Shown: positions 21,901 through 31,715, numbered from the stretch's first letter. The stretch: 64,000 bases of DNA from CAXBBB01 sp963815505 (GCA_963815505.1 CAWFGU010000024.1:62001-126000); one strand, 5' to 3'. Numbers and translations are program-made. The notes: a model not told the origin generated them from the sequence alone.

Positions 21901-21944
21901 GGGGCGGCGGTCCTCCAGCGGCTCCGGCGACGCCCGACAACTAA
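18911..21944 (+). CDS. TonB-dependent receptor (several frameshifts)
   Basis: A signal peptide (ALVVLLASASISPLHAQ) is followed by a carboxypeptidase-regulatory-like domain (TLAGTLVDADFGEGVIGATV) and a plug (VRGLGDRYSNTQLNGASVPT, LFPSNLLENIVTLKTF, NFSGGLVDIRTKSFPEEF). A long beta-barrel ends in SPRWGGGPPAAPATPDN. Corrected length is about 1,010 residues. The frame breaks near 19355, 19760, 21365, 21660, 21770 and 21865; each switch resumes the family sequence. It lies 57 bp before a T9SS-sorted protein gene, a common pairing in this group that suggests a receptor with a surface-exposed partner. Ligand unknown. ATG at 18911 chosen because the signal peptide starts there. Confidence 0.85.
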
Positions 21945-22001
21945 TCCACTCCCTTCCCGAATGGCATCCTGCCGGCCGGGTTCACTCAAACGCTTCCCCA
22001 C

Positions 22002-25000
22002 ATGAAAGCACTTGCTACCCTCCGCCTGGCAGCGCTGGCGCTGCTGCTCACCGCCACGTCGGCGATGGCACAGACTCAGGTCCGCGTCACGGCTGACATC
22101 ACCTCGAACACGACGTGGTCGAATTCTAATGAGTACCTGCTCGACGGCTTGATCTTCGTCGATGGCGGCGCCACGCTCACCATCGAGGCCGGCACCGTCG
22201 TGCGCGGCGTGCTCAACACCGACATCACGACCGGCGACGGCGCCGCTGCGCTCGTCGTGCGCAAGGCGCCAAGCTCATGGCCGTCGGCACGGCCGAGCAG
22301 CCCATCATCTTCACCGCCGCCGAGGACGACCTCGCCGACTCGGACGACCTGACCGAAGAGCGACCGCGGACTCTGGGCCGGCGTCGTGATGCTCGGAAGC
22401 GCGCCGACCAACCAGCGGCACCGACCGACAACCAGATCGAAGGCATCGACCCGACCACGCGAGTCGGATCAGCTACGGCGGAACCGACGACAACGACAAC
22501 AGCGGCGTGCTGCGCTACGTCTCGATCCGCCACTCGGGCTTCTCGATCTCGGGCGTCGAGGGCGACGAGATCCAGGGCCTCACGCTCGGAGCCGTCGGAC
22601 GCGGCACCACGATCGAGTACGTCGAGATCTACGCCTCCAACGACGACGGCATCGAGTTCTTCGGCGGCACGGTCGACATCAAGTACGTCGTGGTCGCGTT
22701 CTGCGCCGACGACGCCTTCGACACCGACCAGGGCTGGTCGGGACGCGGCCAGTTCTGGTTCTGCATCCAGGACGACGACGAGACCGGACGCTGCGCCGAG
22801 CAGGACGGCGGCGACGACGGCGGCACGAACGCGCACGCCGTTCTCTGAGGGCGTGATCTCGAACGCGACCTACATCGGTTCGGGCGTGACGTCGACCCGG
22901 GCAACGACGGCGACGCGCCGCTGATGCGCATCCGCGACGACTCGGCGGTGACGTACTTCAACTCGGTCTTCACCGGACGGTCCGGGCCCGGCGCTGCGCG
23001 TGGACGAGGACAGCGGCGGCGCGTTCGACGCGTTCGATCAGTACAGCGGCGGGCCGCTTGCAGATCGGCAACAACGTGTTCGGCTCGTTCGGCCAGGGCG
23101 CGGCGTTCGCGGACTTCATCCGAGGCGATCGCGGCGGGCACGTTTGCGAGCTACGTGGCGGGCGGCAACGCGTCGGCCGATCCGCAGATCGGCGCGGTCT
23201 GCCGCGACGCCGAGCCCGGCAACGGTCTCGACCCCGAAGTCGAGTGCGACCGAAACGATGAGCGCCGACGTTTCGGCTGACAAGCTCGACGACGCGTTCT
23301 TCCGACGTCGACTACACAGGCGCGTTCGAGCCCGACGCTCCAGTCTGGATCGACGGATGGACCGCTCTCGACGCGTTCCTCAACGCCGATGCGCAAGCCC
23401 ACGGTCGAAGGACAAACGATCCGCGTAACCGCGGACATGACGGCGGACACGCGCTGGACGAGCGAAAACGACTACCTGCTCGACGGGTTGATCTTCGTGG
23501 ATGGCGGCGCACGCTCACCATCGAGGCCGGCACCGTCGTGCGCGGCGTGCTCAACACCGACATCACGCACCGGCGACGCCGCCGCTGCGCTCGTCGTGCG
23601 CAAGGCGCCAAGCTCATGGCCGTCGGTACGGCCGAGCAGCCCATCATCTTCACCGCCGCCGAGGACGACCTCGCCGACCCGGGCGACCTGACCGAAGAGG
23701 ACCGCGGCCTCTGGGCAGGCGTCATCCTGCTCGGCAGCGCGCCGACCAACCAGCCGACGACCAACAACCAGATCGAAGGCATCGACCCGACCAGCGAGTC
23801 GGCTCAGTACGGCGGGCAACCCGGCCGACAACAGCGGAGTCCTGCGCTACGTCTCGATCCGCCACTCGGGCTTCTCGATCTCGGGCGTCGAGCGGCGACG
23901 AGATCCAGGGTCTCACGCTCGGCGGCGTCGGCAGCGGCACCACGATCGAGTACGTCGAGATCTTCGCCTCCAACGACGACGGCATCGAGATCTTCGGCGG
24001 CACGGTCGACATCAAGTACGCCGCGGTCGCGTTTTCGGCCGACGACGGCTTCGACACCGACCAGGGCTGGTCGGGACGCGGTCAGTTCTGGTTCTGCATC
24101 CAGGACGACGACGAGGCCGGACGCTGCGCCGAGCAGGACGGCGCGACGACGGCGGCACCAACGCGCAGCCGTTCTCGAGGGCGTGATCTCGAACGCGACC
24201 TACATCGGATCGGGCGTGACTCGTCGGCTCCGGGCAACGACGGCAACGCGCCGCTGATGCGCCTCCGCGAAGGCACGGCGGTGACGTACTTCAACTCGGT
24301 CTTCACCGACGGTCCGGGCCGCGCTGCGCGTGGACGAGGGCAGCGGCGGCGCGTTCGACGCGTTCGATCAGTACAGCGGCGAGGCCGCTTGCAGATCGTC
24401 AACAACGTGTTCGGCTCGTTCGGCCAGGGCGCGGCGTTCGCGGACTTCATCCGAGGCGATGCGGCGGGCACGTTTGCGAGCTACGTGGCGGGCGGCAACG
24501 CGTCGGCCGATCCGCAGATCGGCGCGGTCTGCCGCGACGCCGAGCCCGGCAACGGCCTCGATCCCCGCGTCGGCAGCAGCAGCGTAGCCGCTTCGGGTGC
24601 GGACTACTCGGCTGACAAGCTCGGCGACTGCTTCACCGAGGTGAGCTACCGTGGCGCGTTCGATCCTCGCAGTCGCGTCTGGATCGCCGGATGGACCGCC
24701 CTGGAGCGCTCCTCAACGACGGCTCTAAGACGGTTTCGATCGACCAGATCAACGAAATCGCGGCGACCTCGCTGGCGATCACGGCGATGCCGAACCCCTC
24801 GTCGGGTATGACGCGGATTCAGTTCGCGCTCACCGAGTCGGCTCCGGTCTACCTCGCGATCTACGACCTGATGGGCCGCGAAGTCACCGTTCTCGCCGAT
24901 GGTGATGTTCAGCCGCAGGGCACGTTCGAAGCTTCGTTCGACGCTTCGACGCTGGCGCCGGGTACGTACCTGTACCGCTTGACGACGCCCAACGGATCAG

Positions 25001-25029
25001 TCAGTCGCGCGCTGACGGTCGTCCGCTAA
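22002..25029 (+). CDS. T9SS-sorted secreted protein with an internal duplication (many frameshifts)
   Basis: A signal peptide (ALALLLTATSAMAQ) is followed by two nearly identical halves. Each half starts RVTADITSNTTW or similar and contains LLDGLIFVDGGATLTIEAGT, a right-handed beta-helix-like start. Then come a GWSGRGQFWFCIQDDDETGR segment and FGSFGQGAAFADFIRGD. The tail is a T9SS type A sorting domain: MPNPSSGMTRIQFALTES, YDLMGREVTVLADG, GTYLYRLTTPNGS. At least ten frame shifts are present, some in one copy only. It is probably exported by the type IX system and attached to the surface, acting with the upstream TonB receptor. A beta-helix-like partner in nutrient or polymer capture is an inference. 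Confidence 0.75.
22081..23373 (+). repeat. Internal duplication, copy 1 (about 1.29 kb)
   Basis: This segment of the T9SS gene is repeated as copy 2 at 23420-24707, offset by 1,339 bp. Long stretches, such as the segment starting ATCGAGGCCGGCACCGTCGT, are identical or nearly so in both. Differences are mostly scattered substitutions plus one-base indels; the 3' ends diverge more. A recent tandem duplication, or an assembly artefact. Confidence 0.85.
23420..24707 (+). repeat. Internal duplication, copy 2 (about 1.29 kb)
   Basis: Partner of copy 1. It shares with copy 1 the same missing G in GCAAGGCGCC (22261-22270 and 23600-23609), where the reading frame requires GCAAGGGCGCC. Other indels are private to one copy. 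Confidence 0.85.
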
Positions 25030-25060
25030 ACATCGCCGACCTGGTCTTTCGAGATCATTG

Positions 25061-25098
25061 AGCGCCCGGTCTCTCCACGTGAGGGGCCGGGCGCTTTG
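25061..25098 (+). terminator. Rho-independent terminator after the T9SS gene
   Basis: AGCGCCCGG at 25061-25069 pairs perfectly with CCGGGCGCT at 25087-25095, about 30 bp after the stop codon. Only a short T run follows, so strength is uncertain. Confidence 0.65.
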
Positions 25099-25128
25099 GC
25101 GTTTGAGTGTGTCTTGGCGACGGAGCAA

Positions 25129-25148
25129 CGCCGTTGCATGCAACGGCG
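25129..25148. repeat. Perfect 20-bp palindrome
   Basis: CGCCGTTGCATGCAACGGCG reads the same on both strands. It lies in the 594-bp gene-free stretch (25030-25623), which holds a terminator, this palindrome, a hairpin and a REP-like element but no recognisable gene. It could form a strong hairpin or be a protein site or REP relic. Confidence 0.6.
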
Positions 25149-25356
25149 CTACGGGGTGCGTCATCGCCCGCAACTGTTGCGTAGGGCCACCGTGTTTGGT
25201 CGATCATGAATTGGCCTGATCTCGGTCCGGCGAAACAGGCGCAGAGCGAAGAGGCGTCAAGAAAAGGTCCTGTTTGAGTGAGCTTGCGAGCGAGTTTGGA
25301 CGTTTTCAGCCTCGTAGCGCCGCGTCAGCCGGAGCGAGTCCAGCCTTGAACTTTTG

Positions 25357-25382
25357 CTTCTTTTGAATCAAGTCAAAAGAAG
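25357..25382. repeat. A+T-rich perfect hairpin
   Basis: A 10-bp perfect stem (CTTCTTTTGA and TCAAAAGAAG) with a 6-base loop, in G+C-rich surroundings. The motif is reminiscent of short dispersed repeats in Bacteroidota intergenic DNA. It is distinct from the terminator at 25061. Confidence 0.5.
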
Positions 25383-25451
25383 GCCCCGCGCAGCGAAACA
25401 CGGTACAGACCAAGCCTGAGAGCGCCGATTCGGTGTGTGAGAATCAACTCA

Positions 25452-25502
25452 GATTGCCACCTCGCAGTGGCGGGGCAGGCTGTCACTGCGTTCCTCGCAA
25501 TC
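25452..25502. repeat. REP-like inverted-repeat element
   Basis: Outer arms GATTGC / GCAATC and inner arms CGCAGTG / CACTGCG form a nested hairpin of about 51 bp. The flanking GCGAGG and GTGAC motifs match a widespread class of bacterial intergenic REP-like repeats. A related element lies at 50215-50316. Confidence 0.55.
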
Positions 25503-25623
25503 ACAAACCGGAGGGATGGGGTCAGGGACAGCAACGGAAGAATCAGCAACACCGCGATAACGGCCCGATAAACGCCCGGTAACACCCCCCGGCTAGGTTG
25601 CACGATCCAACCTCACATCCGTC

Positions 25624-26447
25624 ATGGAGCCACTCCGCTACCGCACCGTCTGGATCTCCGACTTTCACCTGGGCACGCGCGACTGCCGCGCCGACCTGCT
25701 GCTCGACTTCCTCCGACGCGTCGACGCCGAGCGCTGGTACCTGGTCGGCGACGTGTTCGACGGATGGGCGCTCCAGAAGAGTTGGTATTGGGAGCAGACG
25801 CACAACGACGTGAGTCCAGAAGCTGCTGCGCAAGGCGCGCAAAGGGCGCCCGTATGGTCTACATCCCCGGCAACCACGACGAGTTCGCGCGGCAGTTCGT
25901 CGGCCACCGCTTCGGCGAGATCGTGGTGCAGCGCAACGCCGTCCACACGACGGCCGACGGCAAGCAGCTGCTGGTCCTCCACGGCGACGAGTTCGACGGC
26001 GTGATCCGCCACGCGCGCTGGCTGAGCAAGCTCGGATCGTCGGCGTACCGCGTCGCGCTGGCGTCGAATCGCCACTACAACGCGCTCCGCAAGCGGATGG
26101 GCAAGCCCTACTGGTCGCTCTCGGCGTGGCTCAAGCACAAGGCCAAGCGCGCCGTCCAGTTCGTCGCCGACTTTTCGGACGCTGTCGCGCAGCAGGCGAT
26201 GGAGCACGACGTGGACGGCGTCGTGTGCGGCCACATCCACAGCGCCGATGACCGAATGATCGACGGCATCCGCTACCTCAACTGCGGCGACTGGGTCGAA
26301 AGCTGCACGGCTCTGGTCGAGCACTTCGACGGTAGGCTCGAACTGCTCTGGTGGACCGTCCCGGTCGCGCCCTCTCTAATCAAGGAGCCGGTCTCGGGCG
26401 ACGGCGTTGCGCTTCCCGAACCCGTCGTTACCCTGGCTCATGGCTGA
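25624..26447 (+). CDS. Calcineurin-like phosphoesterase, LpxH-like (frameshifted)
   Basis: About 274 residues. The metallophosphoesterase motifs are in order: SDFHLG (residues 12-17), GDVFDGW, GNHDE, HGDEFD and GHIHSA, which bind two metals. It resembles UDP-2,3-diacylglucosamine pyrophosphatases of lipid A synthesis, but has GNHD where LpxH usually has GNRD, so the substrate is uncertain. The frame shifts near 25818, and probably again near 25845, between THNDV and GARMVYIPG. Its last codons overlap the start of the glycosyltransferase gene by 8 bp, so the two are translationally coupled. Confidence 0.8.
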
Positions 26448-27538
26448 TCCCGCCCGCTCGCTCCGCATCCTGTTTTACATCCAGGGCGAAGGGCGAGGCC
26501 ACCTGACGCAGGCGCTGGCACTCGCGCCGATCCTGCGCGCAGCCGGGCACTCGGTCGACGCCGTTTTGGTGGGCGCCAATCCGAGCCGAGAGATTCCGGG
26601 CTTCTTCCGCGACGACATCGGCTGCCCCGTCGTCCGCTACGACGAGCCGGGCTTCGCTCACGACGCCAATGGAAAGGGCCTGTCGCTGCTCGCTACGGTT
26701 CGCCAGAACCTGCGCCGCCTGCCCGATCTGTTCGCCGCCGGTCGCGCGATCGACGACGCGTTCGGCCGCTTCTCGGCCCGACGTGATCGTCAACTTCTAT
26801 TCGCTGACCGGCGCGCTGCACACCGTCGTGCGCAGGCACGGGATTCCGGTCGTCGCGGTCGGGCATCAGTTCATGTTTCACCACCCGAGCTATCCGTGGC
26901 CGCCAGAGCGCGCGCTGGAGCGCGTCGGAGCCAAGCTGTTCACGCGGCTCGTCGGCCTGGGCGCGCGGCGGCGACTGGGGCTGTCGTTTTACGATGCGCC
27001 GACGCTGCCGTCCGATCCCAACCTGCGCGTCGTGCCGCCGCTGCTGCGGTCTCGGCTGTCCGAACTCGACGTGAGCGACGAAGGCTTCCTGCTCGTCTAC
27101 CTCCTCAACGCCGGATACGCCGCCGACGTGGAACGGTGGAGCGCGGATCATCCCGACGTGCCGATCCACGTGTTCTGCGAGTCGCCCGACCGCTTCCGGT
27201 CGACCGACAGCCTGACGTTTCATCCGCTCAGCGGCGAGCGCTTCCTCGACCACATGGCGCGCTGCCAGGGTCTGGTGTGCACGGCCGGGTTTGAAAGCGT
27301 GTGCGAGGCGATGTATCTAGGCAAACCCGCGCTGATGGTCCCCGTCGAAGGTCACTTCGAGCAGTATTGCAACGCCATCGACGCCGAGCAGTGTGGCGCG
27401 GGCGTCCACGCCGAATCGTTCGATCTCAACGCGCTGCTCGACCTCAGCTGCACGGCCGGTGGCTCGTCCCGCTTTCGCGCTTGGACCGACCGCGCGCCCG
27501 ATTTGTTCGTACGCGAGATCGAAGACGCGCTAGCCTAG
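26440..27538 (+). CDS. GT-B-fold glycosyltransferase, MurG-like (one frameshift)
   Basis: About 365 residues. The N-terminal Gly-rich loop GEGRGHLTQALALAPILRAA is typical of GT-B glycosyltransferases that act on lipid-linked acceptors. The C-terminal donor-site signature is TAGFESVCEAMYLGKPALMV, followed by EGHFEQYCNA. No membrane helix is seen. The break near 26780 (FSAR to RPDVIVNFY) is a single-base shift. It overlaps the upstream phosphoesterase gene by 8 bp. The pair may modify an envelope glycolipid; donor sugar and acceptor cannot be told. Confidence 0.75.
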
Positions 27539-27542
27539 AGGC

Positions 27543-27641
27543 TCATCCTCCGCGTCTGCGCCACGCCCACACGCACGCGCCGATCAGTACGAGAATCGTG
27601 CCCAAAAGAGCGAGAGTCCAGGAGATGGGGATCAGTTCCAT
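27543..27641 (-). CDS. Small single-pass membrane protein, 32 residues
   Basis: Reading from ATG at 27641 gives MELIPISWTLALLGTILVLI followed by GACVWAWRRRGG and a stop. There is one hydrophobic helix with a positive tail, so a cytoplasmic C-terminus is likely. It starts 10 bp after the stop codon of the preceding minus-strand gene, suggesting co-transcription. It is too short for family assignment and resembles other unassigned small helper proteins. No Shine-Dalgarno is seen. Confidence 0.45.
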   Translation of the reverse strand: MELIPISWTLALLGTILVLIGACVWAWRRRGG

Positions 27642-27650
27642 GTGGCGAAG

Positions 27651-28832
27651 TTAGGGCGTCGGAGCTTCCGGCGTGCCGCTGCCGCGCTGCAGAACCTGCC
27701 AGGCGCGGCCCTTGGTCTTCTCGGACCCTTGGGGCGTTTTCTCGGCACGCAGCGCTTCCGATCCGTCGGCGCCGTGGCGGACGTGGGCGAGGGCGCGCGG
27801 CAGGATGAGATCGACCCTTCCCGCAGGTCCCATGCGGACGTGCACGTCAGCGAAGGGCGTCGGCGGAGCGGTCACGTCGGCGTGCGAGCCGGGCGGAAGC
27901 AGGCAGCCGAACGCACGTTCCCAGGCGCGCGCGGGCTGGCCGATGGGCGGTGGGTCGGGCGCGGGCGTTCCGGGTGGCGCGAATGGGACGCGGCCGATGG
28001 GGCGTTCGTCGGAGTCTCCGTCGGCCCACGCTTCAGCGACATACAGCAGTTTGTCCGTGCCGTTTCGGATGCGGACGCGTCCGTCGGCGTACGTGATCTC
28101 GACATCCTCGGGCGGATCGGACGCGGCGATGGTGCGCAGCTCGGTCGTCGTCTCGGCGTCGTTGGCGAACGCATCGACGACTTCGAGAAACTGCGTCGTG
28201 TAGTCTTTGAGCCAGCCGCAATACGTCTGCTTGGGCTTGCCCTCGCGCACCAGATCGACCGTTACCAGCCGGAATAGGTGTGCCTCTAGCAGCGGGTCGA
28301 ACGCCGCTCCGGCCGCCGTCCCCAACGCCTCGCCCGATAGCTGCTGCAGCCCCGCTTGATTCTTTGCCAGGCCCGGACTCTTACTACTCACCGCGCCGAC
28401 GATCATCCCGGCCGACTGCACCAGCGCGTCGCGCAGCAGCGAGATCCAGTTGCGAGCCTTTCGCCACAGCCGCCGTGCCAGGCTCGGATGCGCCGTGTTT
28501 TCGAGCGCTGCCAGCCGCTCCTCCTCGCGCTCGCCGGACAAGGCCTCGGGAAACCGGTACAGCGCGACGATGCTCGGATACTCCTCCTTGTACGTCAGCA
28601 CGGACCGCTCGATGTGTCCCAGATCGGCCTCGACCGGGTAGGCGTAGCGCAACTCCATGCCGGTCGAGTACAGGTCGAGCGTGCCCCACGCCAGGTTGCC
28701 GTCTGCCCGCGAGAGCGTGACCGGGAAGCCCTCCATGCTCTTCAAGCACCGATCGCGCCGACGCGCCTGGATCAGCGCAACGACTGTGGCGAGGGCCAAC
28801 AGGATCAGGATGGTAATGAGCGTCGAGTCCAC
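27651..28832 (-). CDS. Membrane-anchored hypothetical protein
   Basis: 393 residues. One N-terminal helix (LITILILLALATVVALIQA) is followed by a basic RRRDR stretch, so the bulk is likely cytoplasmic. The remainder has a beta-rich part (GFPVTLSRADGNLAWGTLDL), a helical centre (LARRLWRKARNWISLLRD), and a beta-rich C-terminal part with DVEITYADGRVRIRNG and HVRMGPAGRVDLIL. No catalytic motif is evident and no family is recognised. The short 27543-27641 gene follows it by 10 bp. Confidence 0.65.
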   Translation of the reverse strand: MDSTLITILILLALATVVALIQARRRDRCLKSMEGFPVTLSRADGNLAWGTLDLYSTGMELRYAYPVEADLGHIERSVLTYKEEYPSIVALYRFPEALSGEREEERLAALENTAHPSLARRLWRKARNWISLLRDALVQSAGMIVGAVSSKSPGLAKNQAGLQQLSGEALGTAAGAAFDPLLEAHLFRLVTVDLVREGKPKQTYCGWLKDYTTQFLEVVDAFANDAETTTELRTIAASDPPEDVEITYADGRVRIRNGTDKLLYVAEAWADGDSDERPIGRVPFAPPGTPAPDPPPIGQPARAWERAFGCLLPPGSHADVTAPPTPFADVHVRMGPAGRVDLILPRALAHVRHGADGSEALRAEKTPQGSEKTKGRAWQVLQRGSGTPEAPTP

Positions 28833-28912
28833 GAGCGAGAGGGTGGGTGAGCCGACAGCCTACAACCGATGGGCGCAGTAGATTGGGAAAAGCTCCCGAC
28901 CCCTCGCCACTC

Positions 28913-29407
28913 GTGCCCACGCACCCGTCCGTCCTGGCCCTCTGGACCGCTTACCGAGCAGCGCCGAGCGGTGCTGACGCCTCCGCCAATCCGCCCCCCG
29001 CGTGGTACTTCTGCGACAACGCGCACGACGCCGATGAATGTGCCGACCTCGTCGTACGCGGCATCAAACGCGCCACAGCCACGTCGCTGGCTGAGTTAGA
29101 AATCCAGGGCGACTCTATCTCGCGTGTCGGTGATCTGAACGTCGTCACCGATTGGAGCGGTGTCGCTCAATGCATCATCCGAACGACACACGTCGAAGTC
29201 GTTCCGTTCGGCGAAGTCACGGCAGAGTTCGCAGCGCGCGAAGGAGAGGGCGACGGATCGCTGGCCTACTGGCGCCGCGTCCACCGCGCGTACTACGAGC
29301 GCGTGCTTGCGGAAACGCAGCGCAGCGTAACCGACACGCTTCTGATCGCGTGCGAGTCGTTCGAGGTCGTCTATCCCCACCGCCCTACTCGGCTCTATGC
29401 CGTTTGA
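28913..29407 (+). CDS. ASCH domain protein
   Basis: 164 residues from GTG at 28913; a GTG at 28847 would add 22 residues lacking family features. The core shows the ASCH layout: VRGIKRATATSLAELE, GDLNVVTDWSGVAQCIIRTT and VTAEFAAREGEGDGSLAYW. ASCH domains are beta-barrels related to PUA, and some members deaminate or hydrolyse modified nucleosides or bind RNA. The exact substrate is not known. It is divergent from the membrane-anchored hypothetical gene and convergent with the esterase gene. Confidence 0.75.
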   Translation: MPTHPSVLALWTAYRAAPSGADASANPPPAWYFCDNAHDADECADLVVRGIKRATATSLAELEIQGDSISRVGDLNVVTDWSGVAQCIIRTTHVEVVPFGEVTAEFAAREGEGDGSLAYWRRVHRAYYERVLAETQRSVTDTLLIACESFEVVYPHRPTRLYAV

Positions 29408-29477
29408 CTCACTGTCCGTCGCGCGAAGACGCAACCCAACGCGGAGGTATCGTCGTCGGCCATAGCCGGGCGGATCG

Positions 29478-30302
29478 TCACTCGTCTTTGCGGGCGAATA
29501 CCAATCGAAACGCGTCGAGCGCTGCCGGATGGTAGATCGTCCAGTGCTGCTCGTCGGGATAGGCGCGATGGTGAACCGTCAGGTTGGCGGGGGCGTCGGC
29601 GCGTAGTTGGTTGGCCAGGCGGATCGTGGCGAACGCGATCTCGGGCTGTGCGCTCGCGGCGAGGAACAGCGTCGTCGGCTTGGCGAAGTGATCCGCAGGC
29701 AGCGAGTCGGCAGTGGCGAGCGCGCGCTCGGCGTTCCACCACAGGCTCGGGTCGATGGCGACGTAGGTGTCGAACAGCTCAGGCGCGACCAGCATCGTCT
29801 CGACGACGAACAGCCCAGCCAGCGATTCGCCAACCAACGCCGTCTCGCCGGTCGTTCGGTAGGCCGAGTCGACGTGAGGCATCAACTCGTCGCGCAGAAA
29901 CGAGCGAAACGCAGCCGATCCACCCACGATAGGTGCGATCTCACGGTCTGATGCCACGTTGGTCGGCGGAGTCAGGTCGCGGCGGCGCTGGGTGTTCTCG
30001 ATCCCGACGAGCAGGAACGGTCGCATCGTCCAGTTCAGCGATCCGATCTGCACCAGCCCGGCGACGTGCAAAAAGTCCTCGCCAATCCCTCCGTCCGGCA
30101 TGTAGAGCACGGGTAAGCGCAGCGTGTCTGACTCGCTGTATCCCGCCGGAGCGTACACGTTGACACGACGCGTCTCGCCCAAGATGGACGACTCGAGCGG
30201 AAACGTATCGCCGATGACGAGCGGCTCGGACTGCGCCCACGCCGTCTGCGCGCAGGCGAGGAGGAGCGCCAGCAGGGGCAAAGCAGACCGCCGCGCGCTC
30301 AC
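29478..30302 (-). CDS. Secreted esterase, enterochelin-esterase-like
   Basis: 274 residues from a GTG start that overlaps the stop of the upstream DUF721 gene (GTGA). A signal peptide ends near TAWAQ. The catalytic Ser160 lies in VGESLAG, and a late His is in DEQHWTIYH. VNVYAPAGY and LPVLYMPDGG are typical strands of the esterase D/enterochelin esterase (PF00756) family. Such enzymes hydrolyse siderophore or acyl esters in the periplasm. Its substrate is unknown. The 4-bp overlap supports co-transcription with the DUF721 gene. Confidence 0.75.
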   Translation of the reverse strand: MSARRSALPLLALLLACAQTAWAQSEPLVIGDTFPLESSILGETRRVNVYAPAGYSESDTLRLPVLYMPDGGIGEDFLHVAGLVQIGSLNWTMRPFLLVGIENTQRRRDLTPPTNVASDREIAPIVGGSAAFRSFLRDELMPHVDSAYRTTGETALVGESLAGLFVVETMLVAPELFDTYVAIDPSLWWNAERALATADSLPADHFAKPTTLFLAASAQPEIAFATIRLANQLRADAPANLTVHHRAYPDEQHWTIYHPAALDAFRLVFARKDE

Positions 30303-30616
30303 CGAAACACGATCTCGCTCACGATAGACTCGCCCAGGTGCGCGTTGAGCCGGTCGCGCCAGCCGCTGCGTTCCATGTGGAGCGCGTGCCGCCACTCGGC
30401 GGTTTGCATCCGCACGTGGAGTACGTCGGACTGGAGCTTGGCGCTGTGCGTTCGGGCGCAGATGGCCGGTCCGGCGAGCTCGGCCCACGCCTCGACCACG
30501 CGCACGCCGTCGATCTTGCCGCGCATCTTGGTCCGGTCGAGCAGTTGGTCGAGGACCGACCCGAGCGACTGCGTCTGGTGGGTGCGGTTGGATCGGCGTT
30601 GGTGCGTGCGGCGCAT
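30299..30616 (-). CDS. DUF721/DciA-like protein
   Basis: 105 residues. The N-terminal part is basic; the DUF721 core is LDQLLDRTKMRGKIDGVRVV, EAWAELAGPAICART, then LHVRMQTAEWRHALHMERS. DciA-like proteins have been implicated in helicase loading or nucleic-acid binding, but a role for this short version is not established. Its stop overlaps the esterase start. Confidence 0.75.
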   Translation of the reverse strand: MRRTHQRRSNRTHQTQSLGSVLDQLLDRTKMRGKIDGVRVVEAWAELAGPAICARTHSAKLQSDVLHVRMQTAEWRHALHMERSGWRDRLNAHLGESIVSEIVFR

Positions 30617-30713
30617 CGGGTGGGGAGCAAGGGGGAGCGTTGGAAGGTAACGGGTGCGTTCACCCGGCTCGACCGACGCCGCCGGTTTTCACAGACGACT
30701 CCCGCCCTTTCTC

Positions 30714-31676
30714 GTGCCTGTTCGCGGACGCTACGCCCCCTCGCCGACTGGCCCGATCCACCTGGGCAACGCTCGCACGGCGCTCGCGGCGTGGCTGAGC
30801 GTGCGGAGTCAGGGTGGCGCGTTCGTCTGGCGCGTCGAAGATCTGGACGGCCCACGCGTCGTACCCGGAGCCTCGGCCGAGCAGATGCGCGATCTGGCGT
30901 GGCTCGGACTGGACTGGGACGAAGGCCCGCAGCTTGTCGGACGTGAGGCCGGACCGCACGTGCCCTACTTCCAGTCGCAGCGCAGCGATCTGTACGAAGC
31001 CGCTCTGGCCCATCTCGCCCGATCCGGCCGCCTGTTTCCGTGCCGACGTTCGCGCAAAGACCTGCGCGAACTGGCCAGCGCTCCGCACGGTGCGCGCGGC
31101 CTGTCGCCTTATCCGAGTCGATGGCGCCCATCCGATCTCGCGTCCGACTGGTTCGACACGCCGCCGCCCGGCGCCGCGCTGCGCTTCCGCGTGGACGACG
31201 GCGTCGTCTGCTTCGGCGACGCAGTTCAGGGCCGGACGTGCGAAGACACCGCATCCGATGTGGGCGACTTCGTGCTCAAACGCCGCGACGGCGTCTACGC
31301 CTACCAACTCGCCGTCGTCGTGGACGACCTCGCCATGCAGATCAGCGAGGTCGTGCGAGGCGCCGATCTACTGGACTCGACGGCGCGCCAGATCGCGCTG
31401 ATGCGCGCGCTCGGCAGCCCGACGCCGACGTTTGCGCACCTCGGGCTCCTCCTCGCACCCGACGGCGAGAAAATCTCCAAGCGCGAAGGTGGATGGGCGC
31501 TATCGGCCTTGCGAGAACGCGGCGTCTCGCCCGAGCGCATCGTCGGTTGGCTGGGCTGGACGCTGGGCCTGACCGACGCGGCCCAACCGTGCACGCCCGC
31601 CGATCTGATCGCGCGGTGGCGGTGGCTGCCTCGGCAAGCCGACGCGTTCACGCTCGACGCCGATCCGTTCGAGTAG
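30714..31676 (+). CDS. gluQ: Glutamyl-Q tRNA(Asp) synthetase
   Basis: 320 residues from GTG at 30714, just before RGRYAPSPTGPIHLGNA (class I HIGH-type). VEDLDGPR, DWDEGPQ and the KMSKS-type KISKREGG follow in the expected order. Enzymes of this family glutamylate queuosine at the anticodon of tRNA(Asp) and lack the anticodon-binding domain of GluRS. The Cys cluster that normally binds zinc is mostly lost (only PCRRSRKDL remains), so zinc binding is doubtful here. A longer start at 30654 adds a tail not seen in the family. Confidence 0.8.
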   Translation: MPVRGRYAPSPTGPIHLGNARTALAAWLSVRSQGGAFVWRVEDLDGPRVVPGASAEQMRDLAWLGLDWDEGPQLVGREAGPHVPYFQSQRSDLYEAALAHLARSGRLFPCRRSRKDLRELASAPHGARGLSPYPSRWRPSDLASDWFDTPPPGAALRFRVDDGVVCFGDAVQGRTCEDTASDVGDFVLKRRDGVYAYQLAVVVDDLAMQISEVVRGADLLDSTARQIALMRALGSPTPTFAHLGLLLAPDGEKISKREGGWALSALRERGVSPERIVGWLGWTLGLTDAAQPCTPADLIARWRWLPRQADAFTLDADPFE

Positions 31677-31715
31677 AACAGCGATGCTACCTTTGGTCGC
31701 ACATACTCCGCGTCC

